Source: Ailurus styani
Taxonomy: Eukaryota > Chordata > Mammalia > Carnivora > Ailuridae
NCBI GenBank assembly: GCA_002007465.1
Contig: LNAC01000003.1
Coordinates: 13,165,821 to 13,229,820, forward strand
DNA length: 64,000 nucleotides
Direction: 5' to 3'
Shown here in pieces: positions 45,536-57,092 of this stretch (its first letter is position 1; each line of letters begins with the position of its first letter). The position numbers and the translations under genes were made by a program. The notes under the pieces were generated by a model that was given only the letters and a program-made list of their open reading frames with translations, searched no databases and was not told where the DNA came from.

Positions 45536-46879
45536 TAGGTGCTAACTTCTACTAAAACACAACTAGAAGAGAGATGAGCTTCCTAGGAGAAAATTAGGAA
45601 ATGCTTCAAAAAGGAGGTAAATTAAGTTAGATCTTGAAATATGAATATGATCTCACTAGACTGAGAAGGAAAAGGTTATTTTGAGAAGATACAAAGGCAA
45701 AGGCAATTAGGTAGAAACAAAGTGCTGTATTGAGGGATGGTCAAGTGTGTGGTACAGTGAAAGAGAGACTAAAAGAGAGACTACACGTAGGGGAGAAGTG
45801 AAAGAAATGGAAAGAAGCTAGAATAGTAGTCCCAAATCTGAGGGTGAAAGGCAGTGTGCTGAAGGATTCAGACTTTAAGTCAAGTAAAGTGTCAACAAAA
45901 GGAATGAATAAGAAAAGGTACTCTGTGAGTTAGTTCTTTCCCTAAATAGTTCCTTTTCTTGGTCCAATTTATGACAAAAGACATTACTTGGAAAGAACTG
46001 GAATGAACAGGCAGGATATAATCTGTATTTGGTGCAGAGGCTTTCTTTAAATTTTTTACTTTTTTTTTTAGGGAAGCTTATAAATATAAGATTCTTTCAT
46101 TTGCCAAACTAGACCATTCTTAAACTCTTTGAAATTCATACCAATATTTAAATAACCCAAGACTTGGCTTAGCACTAACCATGTCTGTTTGGTATTTTGT
46201 TGTTCATTATAGAATAAAAAGCAAATTCTTACAGAAACTATGACTATGTATAAGCAGGTGAAGTGGTTTTACAGTCCCCCTAGTTCCTCATTCCAAGGTA
46301 AAATGTAATATAATATGTACAGTCCACTGCAATAATTTCCTTTCTAAACTTTTTGCCATTGTGTTAATGTTTTGGAGTGCTTATTCAAGAGATATGCATT
46401 GATCAGAAGCTGTTGGTTGTGCTAAAATGGTCCTCTTCTGGGTTATATAATTCACCTGGCAAATGGTCAATCATGCTTCATTCCTAGAGTGAGTCATGAT
46501 TCTGCCTTTGATCTACTTTGCTGCAGTCTTATAAACAAGGAAAGTGTGTCTTTGGGATATTCATTAATATTCTCTGTAAAGAACTAAAACTGAAGTAAAT
46601 TATGCTAGGAATAGCTAGAGGACTCATTATGCATGAACAATTCACAAACCATTTAAAGAGATTATACAGTTTGTCATAAAAAGCACTGGTCTTTAATTCT
46701 AGCTGAATATAAACCTATTTGGGTTGAAATCTTAATTAATGCTTTTACTCTGGTTCATTAACATTGTGATGGTTCAGTGAGATAATGGTCCTCGTACTAA
46801 CCTGGCAGACAATGACCAAAAAAATGTGTCTCAGCTGAGGACAGATGCCACGTAGCCTTATAGGCAAAAAAGGAATCCA
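45536..46879. other. Non-coding stretch with old repeat remnants
   Basis: 45545-45910 vaguely resembles the unresolved repeat of 27255-27960 ('TTAGATCTTGAAATATGAAT', 'GGCAAAGGCAATTAGGTAGA'). No gene. Confidence 0.35.
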
Positions 46880-47252
46880 TCCACATATGGAACATTTATA
46901 TGTGACAACCACATTTCTCAGCACATGAAAACTGAAATCAATTGTTGGTAGATCAAAGAGCTGAATGTAAAAAGCAAAATTTAAGAATTTAAAATATATA
47001 TATGAAAATATTTTATGACTTGACCATCAAGAATGGTTTCTAAAACAAGCCATAAAAAAGAGAAAACATAATGGAAAACTTTCATTACTTTTAAAGAAAC
47101 AAAATATACTTAAAAAAACAATGACACACACACACACCAGAGAAGATAAGAAGCAGCCTAGGGAAAAATATTTTCAATGCATATATCAAAAATGAGTTTG
47201 GATATAGGATATATAAAGGACTTCTATAAGTCTATAAGAAGGAGATAAACGG

Positions 47253-47456
47253 GGCACCTGGGTGGCTCAGTGGGTTAAAGCCTCTGCTTTTGGCTCAGGT
47301 CATGATCTCAGGGTCCTGGGATGGAGGCCGCATCGGGCTCCCTGCTCAGCGGGAAGCCTGCTTCCCCCTCTCTCTCTCTGCCTGCCTCTCTGCCTCCTTG
47401 TGATCTCTCTCCCTCTGTGAAATAAATAAATAAAATCTTTAAAAAAATTTTAAAAA
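47253..47456 (+). mobile_element. CAN-SINE, plus strand, inside L1M
   Basis: Near-consensus: 'GGCACCTGGGTGGCTCAGTG', 'TTTGGCTCAGGTCATGATCT', CTGCCTGCCTCTCTGCCT body and AAATAAATAAATAAAATC tail. A perfect 14-bp target-site duplication AAGGAGATAAACGG is at 47239-47252 and 47457-47470. Confidence 0.97.
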
Positions 47457-47458
47457 AA

Positions 47459-47636
47459 GGAGATAAACGGTTCAGTAAAAAAAAAAGTAAGTAAAATAAA
47501 TTCTTAAGCAATTCATAGTGGAGGAAACCTGAATTCCCAGTGAAAAAGGAGATAAACGGTTCAGTAAAAAAATAAAGTAAGTAAAATAAATTCTTAAGCA
47601 ATTCATAGTGGAGGAAACCTGAATTCCCAGTGAAAA
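47459..47636 (+). repeat. 89-bp tandem duplication
   Basis: Unit GGAGATAAACGGTTCAG...CCCAGTGAAAA at 47459-47547 and 47548-47636 with few differences (poly-A versus AATAAA). The left unit starts at the SINE target-site duplication. Confidence 0.95.
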
Positions 47637-47899
47637 GATGTTCATTGCACATACAATCAGAAAAGAAAAATTAAAACTATTCAATTGGTAAAATTAAGAA
47701 GCTGACAATATTAAATGTTGAGAAGTGTAGATAGAATGGTAGTTCGCACAAATGTGCTTGAAATCTGTAAATGCTATAAGCATTATGTGGGATTTGGGCA
47801 ACATCTGAATAAAGGAAATAAATAAAATTCCACATAATCCAGCAATTTCACTCCTAGACATAGACCTAAAAAAGCATGTCTATGTTCCCAATGATTCAT

Positions 47900-47900
<1 letters not shown>

Positions 47901-47946
<46 letters not shown>
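47901..47946 (+). repeat. (CA)n microsatellite
   Basis: 23 uninterrupted CA units. Confidence 0.98.
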
Positions 47947-47947
<1 letters not shown>

Positions 47948-48320
47948 CACTGTTACACTGTTATAGAGAGCAATTTGTGGTAGATTTATAAAAATGGAAT
48001 ACTGTACAGCAATGAAAAGAAATGAATCAACTCTCCCTCTATTGACTTAAATAAATCACAAAAATCAATATTCCTGAGAATGCACATAGTATGTTACAAT
48101 TTCTTTAAATAATATAGTTATTTAATATAATACTATATATGATTCAGGGGTGTGCCTGTATGCGGTGAAATTAGAAGTTAATGCATGGGGATAAAAATAA
48201 CAAATTTATAATACAAGTTACCTCTTTGAGGAAGATGTAATTTGTGCCCAGAGGGCTTAAATTTTCTTTAATATATTTTTACTTAATCTGAGTGGTAATT
48301 TACAGCCATTTGCTTCACTA

Positions 48321-49653
48321 TTTTCTCCCTCTTTGCCAAATAAGTACATCATAATAATATACTATTACAATATTATAATATTACATAATATCAGAGTGAG
48401 TAAAGTTCTAAATACTCTGCACTGTAGCATCTCAACCCTACAGGCCATCTTCTCATGTGATTATTGAAATTATGCTCTTGGCAAGTATGTCGTTCTGATG
48501 CAGGACTCTCTTCCTTCACTAAGAGTAAATCACATGATTTGACATACTATACTCTGTGATCAAATGTTACTTTAAAGCAAAATAATCCAAGAGGACATGC
48601 CCATAGTCTTCAGCGAGATCTAAAGAGCCATGCTGATGGCTCTTCCCCCAAACTGCCCAATTATGCACCAAGCTGATCTTGATTAAGTGGTTTCCTTGGT
48701 TCAATGGCCAAAGTTTGTAAAATACCGCTTCAAGGAATTCAGTCTCTTGATAAAAATAAATCCATCAATGTAACAGAATTTCAGAGATGTTATTAAGAGT
48801 AGAAAGAGGCATATTTAAATCTATTTGCTTAACATGAAGTTCTTCACAGAAGAGTAACACCTGTTTTGTGTTTCCAAAGATCCAAGGATCAAGAAAATGG
48901 AGAACAATGATGAGCTGAAGTTCTAACAAACAAAAGAAAGGAATGGCATATCCTCAGTATTTGAGAAAATGCAAGAGATTTTCATAGTAATTGATAAAGC
49001 TGAAGACTGAAGAGAGGAATTCTGAATCCAAATGATAAAGCACCTTGAATGACATGAAAGCAATTTAGACTTCATCTAAATTTATGCTCTAGAAAGTTGA
49101 ATGACTTTCAGATATGATGCACATGGATTCAAGTGGGGCAAAAATGGAGGTGAGTTGTCAGTTTAGAAGGCTGATCCCAGGAAGTAAGAGTGGGAACTGG
49201 GGGCAAGGCTGTCTGTGGAGAAAAAGGCTAGGTTCAAGAAAAAATAAAAGCATCAATAAATATACATACTTTTATTCATTACTCGAATGAGGTGGATGAA
49301 GTAGAGGGACATGTTATAGGTGATTCTGCTTGGATGCGTGATGGACTACTTATGACTTGGAAGACCAAGCAGAAGGGCAAGTACGTCAGGAAGAGTGACA
49401 CATGTACCTTTCAATAATTTCCTTTACTATATTTTCCTTACATATTTTTGCAATACATCTCCAGGTGGAGATATCAAGTAGATTTTTGGAAATACAAGTG
49501 TGGTGATCAGGAACAATATATGGACTACTGATATCAAATTTGGGTTTCATTTTTGCAACTCTAGAAATATATCACACCATCTGGGGTGACTGAGGACAGT
49601 CAATATAGTGAACAAACAGATAACTGAATCTGACAGATAATTTATGTAAAAAG
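48321..49653. other. Non-coding stretch with an AT-rich patch
   Basis: Contains AT-rich 'ATAATAATAT...' at 48350-48395 and vague old-repeat phrases at 49040-49420. No gene. Confidence 0.4.
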
Positions 49654-49664
49654 ATATGATACAG

Positions 49665-49871
49665 GGGCGCCTGGGTGGCTCAATGGGTTAAAGCCTCTGC
49701 CTTTGGCTAGGGTCATGATCTCAGGGTCCTGGGATCAAGCCCCGCATCGGGCTTCCTGCACGGTGGGGAGACTGCTTCCTCCTCTCTCTGCCTGCCTCTC
49801 TGCCTGCTTGTGATCTCTCTCTCTCTCTCTGTCAAATAAATAAATAAATAAAATCTTTAAAAAATATACAC
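49665..49871 (+). mobile_element. CAN-SINE, plus strand
   Basis: Near-consensus with head 'GGGCGCCTGGGTGGCTCAAT', a (CT)n run and AAATAAATAAATAAATAAA tail. An 11-bp target-site duplication ATATGATACAG is at 49654-49664 and 49872-49882. Confidence 0.97.
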
Positions 49872-49882
49872 ATATGATACAG

Positions 49883-50534
49883 AGTGAATGCTCCAGAAAT
49901 GTTAGTTTACTCCTCCTAATTCTAATAAAGACCAAATTAAATAGAAGAAATTCTAACTTATTGGAAATTTTAGAAGTATATAAAAATGATAAGCGTTGGA
50001 ATAGTCAGAGGTGACATGTTGGAGGAGGAACATGAATCACCCTTAACAAATGAGTAGGATTTGGTTCAGTAAAGGTGCAAAACCTGCAGATCAGAGAATC
50101 CACGTGTGTGGAAATGAGAAGGCAGAGTTGTCTAACTTCTGCCTCGGGGTGAAATAATGGACTCTTCCAGACTCCTTGGTCATATTTGTACGAATTGCCA
50201 AGTAAGTGATGAAGACCCTAATTTTTACTCTTCTTCTCTAACTTCCAAAGATGATGGTACAGTTGGGGCAGTGGTTAGAGGCAGGCTTTCTTACTAAAGA
50301 AAGAAATCTGAGCTCTGACATCCTTGGAAAGTCACCATTCATAGAAGACTGGTCTGAGGGAGGTGCCAAAAAGGGTTTGGACATGAAAAGAATATTTAGG
50401 ACAGTAAAAAATCATGCTGAAACAAAATTTTAAAAATAATGAAACTTCTTACCTACATATGACAAGAAAATATAGTTCTAGGGTATGCTGGAAAAGCATG
50501 TACTCTGTCATGAGCAAGAATTCATTTCCAATTT
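49883..50534. other. Non-coding stretch
   Basis: No gene recognised. The 60-codon + frame at 50251-50433 is unsupported. Confidence 0.45.
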
Positions 50535-50700
50535 TGGATCTTCCCCTATTTGATGAATGGGTGTATATATTTTGTTTAACCTCTCTGAGCTTTAGTTTCT
50601 TCATGTATTAAAGAAATCTAATAAAGTCTTACCTCAAAAGAGTGATGTGAAAATTGAAGGAAATATTTATTGCAGGTAAGATGCCTAACATTGTGTCTAC
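50535..50700 (+). repeat. MIR SINE fragment
   Basis: 'TTTAACCTCTCTGAGCTTTA' and 'GTTTCTTCATGTATTAAAG', then 'AAAGAGTGATGTGAAAATTG', match the MIR core and 3' part. Confidence 0.75.
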
Positions 50701-50935
50701 AATTTTCTCCTGTGTGCCTCGGGTTAAGTCAGTTACTTTTCCAGCACCTCTATTTCCTATAGCATTGGAGACCTGGCTGGTCCATATGCCACTAATATAT
50801 TTTAGATATAACCAAGAACACATTGAGTAATATTGCTCACTCCAACAGCAAGGTTGGAGAGATAAATGATTATGTGACCAGGTTATAAGTCTAGACTCCT
50901 GTATATTATTATGGTTATATTTCTGATATCAGAGA

Positions 50936-51015
50936 TCAGTGAGAGACAGAGAGAGACAGAGAGAGAGAGGAAGAGAGAGAGAGAGGGAGAGGAATGGAGA
51001 GGGAGAGAAAGAAAG
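50936..51015 (+). repeat. Purine (GA)n-rich low-complexity tract
   Basis: Repeated GAGAGACA and GAGAGAGA units, interrupted, ending in GAAAGAAAGG. Confidence 0.93.
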
Positions 51016-52870
51016 GATATCAGTTGAGTTTTCTGGGCAGTAAGGAGGAACTCATTCTCTAGTGGATTGAATGGAACCTCACCTCAAGTTACATTTCAAG
51101 TGGTGCATTGCTCCTGCTCATTCATCAAGCTGCCAAGGGCTTGCTTTGCTGTCCTGTTTTTTGTTTTTCTTTTAAAATTCACATCTTAGCAGTGTCTTGA
51201 GTTGCTCAGCCTCATGATGAAAGTAACATAGTAAATCTTGCTTAAATAAAAATAGCTCCTAATATATCAAGTATAGATGGATGCCAAAAAGTGAGATCTC
51301 ACAGCTGAGTACATTAGCTTCCAAATATTGCCAGCAAGTGTATAGCTTCCTTTTCGTTTCTGACCAATGCTATTTTGTATCTGAATTGATTCCATTATGC
51401 AATAACATAAAGAAAATTATACAGGCCAATATAATTCTCTTTGGGGAGATATTTGGATATTTTTCTTTATTCTGTGCAGTATAGAGTACGAGAAAGTCAG
51501 CTTTAAACCTATGAGACTCCCTGGGCAGCTGTTGAGTCTCTGCCCTCCTCCCAAGCTCAGCACAGTGCTAAGCCACTGGAAATCACTAACCCTTTGCAGG
51601 ATACAGCCTAGAAGATGGTAGCGCTGGTTCAAGGACAGGGGAAGGGAAGGGAAGGGAAGTAAAAGGAAGTATGTGGAAAAATCCCCCAAACATGTGATTA
51701 ACAGCTATTTTCTGAAGCAAGCCTTCATCAAGGATCTGCAGCTGTGTCATTTGCTTCATTTCTGCAGATCGTACAGGGCTAAATAGGAAGACACATGCAG
51801 GAAGATATGTGGAGAAGGGTTAAAGGAAGTATAAAATCTGTGGTGAGGATGTGAGGTGAATGCCCTCACTCCTTACCCTTACATACTCCTCAGCTTTACC
51901 CTCCCCTCCTGTGGGAGAAAGACAGATTCCTAAGACACACACAGAAAGTCCTCTTACCAACTGGATATTTGTTCTTAGTTGCTGCTGTTTTTGTTTTTGA
52001 TTTGTTTTTTTTTTTTTCTTTTGGGGAAGGAAAGGGAGGACTTGATGGAACACCCACTAACCGGTTAATAAACCCCATTAATGAAATCAACATGCTGCAT
52101 GCCTTTCAAAAAGCTTTCAAAAGATATAGAGGAGAGGTGGGTTTTGCAGTAGCAAACGGAGTCTTCTTGAAATAAGTCTGAAGAGCATCCAAGTTTGGGC
52201 CTGAAAGCCTATCTACAACACTTCTAGCTGTGTTGGCCTCTTAATACACAGATGGAGTCTCAAAATATTTTCTATTTAGTATTACATCCTAGTTCCCAAA
52301 CGACCATAATGAAGGGGACAAATGGAAAGTGGGAAAAGAATGCAATGATATTGTCTCCCCCGCCCCCCACCATGTGCTCAAAGAGGTATATTTCCTCTAA
52401 AAGTTCCCCTTCAAGCAACCCATGCCCCAGGTGGGCTATTCTATAGAATCCTTCACCTCTGCCCCTTCCTCCAAAGGCTCAGAGGGGCTGGGGGATCCAC
52501 CTCCAAATTAAACAATCTCCCACCACTCCTGGAAATACACAAACCATTTCTTAACAGGCCTTTGTAACACACAGCCTGATAAAAATCACGTTAAAAGAAA
52601 CAGGGCAGATGACCCAGAGGAGTCTGCAAGGTCAGGGCACTCCCTGGTGAGGGCGTGAAAGGGTGGGAGGTGCCGAGGTCAGGGTTAAATGACACTGCGA
52701 AAGGAAAGCCCCTGCCCCGCAGTCTCCTTCCTTCATCTATAGACGGAGTCTCCAGTGAGCTCCCGGGTCTGGAAGCCTGCCCCTTCGGAGCCACAGAGAG
52801 GCCACGGAAGCGTATTTCAAAGCCACATCTAAAGCAGCCCACTTAAAAGCGCCAAGAAAAGCCTGGCTGA
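51016..52870. other. Non-coding sequence becoming GC-richer toward the CpG island
   Basis: No gene or SINE. A GGGAA repeat lies at 51639-51659 and poly-T near 52006-52018. GC content rises after about 52600 and CG dinucleotides begin to appear. Minus-strand and plus-strand open frames at 52591-52846 overlap and are unsupported. Confidence 0.45.
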
Positions 52871-54105
52871 TGACCAGAATTGCCCCAAATCACTTGCTGC
52901 CATTCTCTGGCAGGCTCATCAACGTTTCCCTACTTTCCTCTTCGTCTCCTTCCCCTTTGGAGTGCAGGTTCTCTAGGACGCTTGGGGGGCACCCCAGGGA
53001 TTCTCGGGGGGCAGGAGCAGCTCTGAACCCAAGACCGGAAGGCGATCCCTCAGCAGGCCACCTCCCCACCCCAGCGGTCTGCCCGGCAGCACAGCGGCCC
53101 CTGAAAGGATAACCCAGGACCTCTGCGGCCCTTCCTGCGCGGGCCCTCGGGATGTCGGGGCGCGTGGCCGCTGGGCGCCAGCAGCCCCCGCCGATTAGCA
53201 GCGGGGGCTGCGGCGGCGGCATCGCCTCGCCGAGCTCCCCGCTCCGCCCAACGGCAGGGCTCTCGGCCTGCCTCTCCCCATTGTGTCCGCAGCGCTGCGG
53301 GGCTGAGCCGCGCGAGCCGCTGCACCCGCGCCAGCCCCGAACCCCAGGCTGGGGAGCGCGGAACGGAAGAGGGGGCAGGGAGAGGGAGCTGGAGCAAGGG
53401 CCCCCAGAAGGGCACCGCGCTTCATCAATAATGCAGAGGCTCCCGGACCTCCCTGCAATACATTTTCCAGCTAAACGCCACCAACTGGAGCGCTTCCTGG
53501 CACGTCCCACGCGTGTGGGTTTTGTGTGTGAAAAATGGGACGCACCTTGTTCATTCATCTATCTTCTCTCCCTCTTCCTCGTTCCTCGCATAAACCCACC
53601 CCCCGTCTTAGCTTTAACCCCCCGCCGTTCCACATTAGCAATGCACGTCCAGGCAAAAGCTGCAGGTTGGAAACGCATGTCCTGAAAGACTTCACTGCCT
53701 GCCTATCACCAAGAGTTCATCACAATTCATCTAGTAATGCATATTTTCAAAGCACCCGTTCTCAGCCTCCTTGTTAGAGAACGCTTTCAAAGTTTGGACG
53801 CTCAAACGGCCTCGGAGCTGCTGGTTTCTGCGCCCCCGTCCACATCATAACCAAGCTACGCTCAGAGACCCCGAGATGACGCAGGGAAGTCGCCCAGCAC
53901 GAGCCCCGCAGGCCCCTGATGCTCGGAGCATCCTTAGAAGCCGTTCTCCCGTGTGTCCCCCGGAAGCCCAAATGCGGCACAGAACCTCGCCACACGGCGG
54001 TTAACCCAGCCCCACACAACAGACACAAATCCCGAAACTTCTTTGTGAAGCAGGGGCAGCCGGAACGGACACTCCGAACAACTTGGAAGGGAATAAAAAC
54101 AAAAC

Positions 54106-54154
<49 letters not shown>
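54106..54154 (+). repeat. (CA)n microsatellite in the CpG island
   Basis: About 24 uninterrupted CA units. If the proposed minus-strand first exon is correct, this lies in its first intron. Confidence 0.97.
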
Positions 54155-54158
<4 letters not shown>

Positions 54159-54409
54159 CAAAACCCATGGCATCCCTGCAGGAAAACTTGTTGAATCCCG
54201 CCCGAGCGTACGGCTGCAATTTCCGAAATAGCCTGAAGGTTTTCGATTCTACCCTCAAATACCCTAGTGCACCAGTCACAATTTCTGGACAAACTGCGGA
54301 GTCCTGTCCGCACCCATTCTGCACTCCAGCGCCCACCGATGGAAAACCAAGCGTGTCCCTTTTGACAGGTCGAAAGCAGGCTGTCACTTCCTTTGCAATC
54401 GTCGGGGAG

Positions 54410-54720
54410 ACTTACCCTTCGATACGACTGTTTTCAGAAATGTAGCGGTTCTGTGGTGCAGGCGCAGCCCTCCAACTTTGCTGGGCACGGACACCTTCCC
54501 GAGTTCAAAGCAAGCCAAAGCTGTCTGGGACTTTTAAACCCAAGAGTGGGGAAATTAGGGAGAGAGTAAAGTCGGGTTCCTTCTCAGTATCAGCACCCTG
54601 GAAAAATCCAATCCTTCTTGCGTAGAGAATTCTTTGAAACCCGTTATCTGTATTACTATTAATGCGCAGAGCAGACGGCATTGCATGCAAATAGGTCCAA
54701 GTGTGCGCTTCTATTGGTGG
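54410..54720 (-). promoter_or_regulatory. Putative minus-strand promoter and first exon
   Basis: On the minus strand, reading from high to low coordinates: an octamer-type ATTTGCAT (54685-54692), a CCAAT box (54713-54717), a TTTAAAAG TATA-like box (54531-54538), and a splice donor AGG|GTAAGT with GTAAGT at 54410-54415. The distances would place a start site near 54505 and a first exon of roughly 90 bases, 54416 to about 54505. That span has no convincing start codon context, so it would be 5' UTR. A weaker alternative donor GGTAACG exists at about 54823-54829. I saw no comparable plus-strand donor in the island. The gene is unknown. This rests on motif placement only. Confidence 0.4.
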
Positions 54721-54850
54721 CTGCGGAGGCCCCTGGGTCCTACTGCTCCGGCTCTAAACTACACAGCAACACTAGGCGCGCAGCTTTGGAGACGCGGAGG
54801 GGAAAATGGATTTAATTGATTCGTTACCTCTGGTGTTGTAACGCCTGCTG

Positions 54851-57040
54851 CGATGTTTAACCGAGGAAAAAACCCTCACATTTAAACTCCTGTCATGTGA
54901 TCTATCATTTCATTTTTGCTTTTAATTGCCTCGCAGAGTGGCTTTGCAAATACAAAGGATCTTAAAAGAACATTTTCTGTAGAAAATTCAGATACTTTTG
55001 GCAGAAAACCCTCTTTTCTGCTATCCCTATTGCGTTACTTGGGTATAAATCCAGGAAGTGTTTATATAGTCAAATACTACTGCACTTCACTTATGTGAAA
55101 TGACACTTAATTTTATTCTTGAAAATGCATGGCTACTCCAAATTAAATGGGTAGGTTAAAATAGTAGAAGCTAGCATATGAATGTGCTGATTATAGAACA
55201 TGGGACATATATTCTAAATGATACTGAAATGCATCAATGACAATGCCTGGACGTCATTTTTATTTTGCAAAATAAATTCAGAAATATTTTATTTGTGAAT
55301 ACTAGTAACAGAAATATAAATCAACATAAGGATGTTGCTAATGTTACAAGATTTCAAGCGTTTGCTATAAATTGCCCCATTTTCTTTTTACAGTTTCTCC
55401 TTTAACAAACCCAATAGTAATGCAAATTGGCGCCACAAGGAGACTCAAAGTGAGGCAGGCCTATGATGAGTGGTGATTTAAGATATTATAACATTGGGTA
55501 AAAACACTTTGGTACATCATCATTAAACGTATCTACCTTAAAAGTTAGAATATTACTCAGTCTTTACATATGAACTTAAAGCCCCTAAGCATGGTTTTCC
55601 CTTGACCTTTAATTTTGTGGAGGAAAAGAGAAATTCTCATGTAAACTGAAACGACACAGACTCTCCACCAAGTTCCATCCAAGATATTTGCTGATATTAC
55701 AGCTTAGGAAATAGCATGATTTTATTGTGTTTGAGATGTAAATAGTAATGTAAATTTAATTACAAAATTATTATGGCTATAATTTACAGCTGAATGGTGT
55801 TATGCAGTGATACACCGAATTGAGGTCAGCAACAACCAATTCATAAATTCACCATCCATGTGTAAACTAAATAAATGGAAAAGCAAAAGGCAAAAATACA
55901 ACAGAATTGAGATCCCATTCCAAATATATGTATAGCATTTGAATTTATGTAGTGTGTGCTACAATCCTCCTTCATTTCCATAACCCCTTCCCCTTCCAGC
56001 CCCTTCCCTTCCCCCATCAGTAACCCTTGACAACAGAAGTGTTACTTTGAGTCCAGGTTGCTTTTGCTGCTTTCCAGACCTAACTTAGAGATTACATCCT
56101 TGTAGGATACAGAATTAACTCTTCCATGACTGAGGTGTGAAAGCAGAGATTTGCCTTCAGGATTAGAAAACTGAGTATTCTTATGTATATTTCAAAATTT
56201 TCACCAAATATATATCCTTGAAACATCCATGACCACTAATTTAGAGTGAAAAGACATGATTTACTCCATTATCCCACTGCTATTGTGTTTCTGGAACAGC
56301 CTTTTGGAATGTCTTTTATTCAGGGTGGTTACAATCACTTTTGGCCAGGTTCAGCATTTTTCAATTTACAATAAAGTTAACATAAAAGTATCAAGATATT
56401 ATTATATTCAGTATAAGACAGTGAAGGACTCATTGTCTGTAAAAGAAAAAAAAGAAGCCATTATTTGGTATAGTAAGAAAAGGATAATGACCATGCGACG
56501 TTGAATGGAGAAGACTGATATTCAATTCTTTTTTAAAACAAGTGTCTTATTGCTCCTTCAACTTCCTGTCACAGTAGGTTTGAAAAAATAATCATTTCCA
56601 GTCTAAGTGCACATTGAAAGTTGTGCATTTAATGAATATCTTTTTTAGAACTGAGAGAAGATACGTTTTACTCAGACAGAGTTTGTACAAAATTAATGCA
56701 ATTTATCTATGACCATAATTTAATAGAGAATTTGAATAGTGGACAAATATGATAGTGAACAAATAAGAATAAATAAATAAAATCCAGCTCATTAACATGC
56801 TTAACGTATACTTGTTTGATCAATTTCACTCAGCTGATCAGAATCATAAATTCAACTTATATATTTTTCAAGAGAAAAGATATTCAACATCTCTTCAGTA
56901 AGTTACTTGTGCTTATTCAAATTATGCTCATATATTTTGAGATATATAATATGTGGTATATTATATATACATATTTATAAATATATTACTTGGATATGGG
57001 ATAAGAAATATTTTTAAAAAATAATATTAAAACTGTAAGA
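54851..57040. other. AT-rich SINE-free stretch
   Basis: No gene recognised. A pyrimidine-rich patch 'CCCCTTCCCCTTCCAGCCCC' lies near 55985. No exon-like frame. Confidence 0.45.
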
Positions 57041-57047
57041 GTTTTAA

Positions 57048-57092
57048 TCATCATTCCTAGGAATGATGAATTTAGGAATTTCCTAGGAAATT
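57048..57092. repeat. Pair of perfect palindromes
   Basis: A 22-bp perfect palindrome TCATCATTCCTAGGAATGATGA (57048-57069; here stated as 11-bp arm TCATCATTCCT) is followed by a second 16-bp palindrome AATTTCCTAGGAAATT (57077-57092). Both are centred on CCTAGG. Direct repeats of AATTTAGGAATTTC surround the second. Confidence 0.93.

Larger units (their letters stand above)
46880..48320 (+). repeat. Ancient L1M, ORF2 end and 3' UTR, plus strand
   Basis: Decayed sense L1 sequence: 'AAAAAACAATGACACACACA', 'CATATGGAACATTTATATG', 'GATGTTCATTGCACATACAA', 'AATCCAGCAATTTCACTCCT' (a familiar ORF2 end phrase) and 'AATGGAATACTGTACAGCAA'. A SINE and an 89-bp duplication interrupt it. No reading frame survives. 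Confidence 0.75.
52880..54850. promoter_or_regulatory. CpG island
   Basis: The only segment in the window with dense CG dinucleotides; the richest part is 53040-53500 (for example CGCGTGGCCGCTGGGCG near 53160, GCGGCGGCATCGCCTCGCCG near 53210, GCTGAGCCGCGCGAGCCGC near 53302). The flanks are AT-rich and CpG-poor, the usual decayed state of methylated DNA. Such islands mark gene promoters in mammals. Because GC-rich sequence has few stop codons, long open frames occur on both strands here (222 codons minus, 177 codons plus), but they overlap each other and show no recognisable domain. The associated gene is not identifiable from the sequence. Confidence 0.88.

Noticed and set aside
47308..47684. 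Minus-strand frames with an internally repeated segment
   Set aside because: The repeat is the 89-bp DNA duplication plus SINE antisense. Not a real protein repeat.
52890..53558. 222-codon minus-strand open frame as a protein gene
   Set aside because: No recognisable domain, biased composition typical of CpG-rich DNA, and it overlaps a 177-codon frame on the other strand. Kept only as a finding to test.
53774..54445. Cysteine/valine or threonine/histidine repeat-containing frames up to 179 codons
   Set aside because: They run through the CA microsatellite at 54106-54154 and have no domain.
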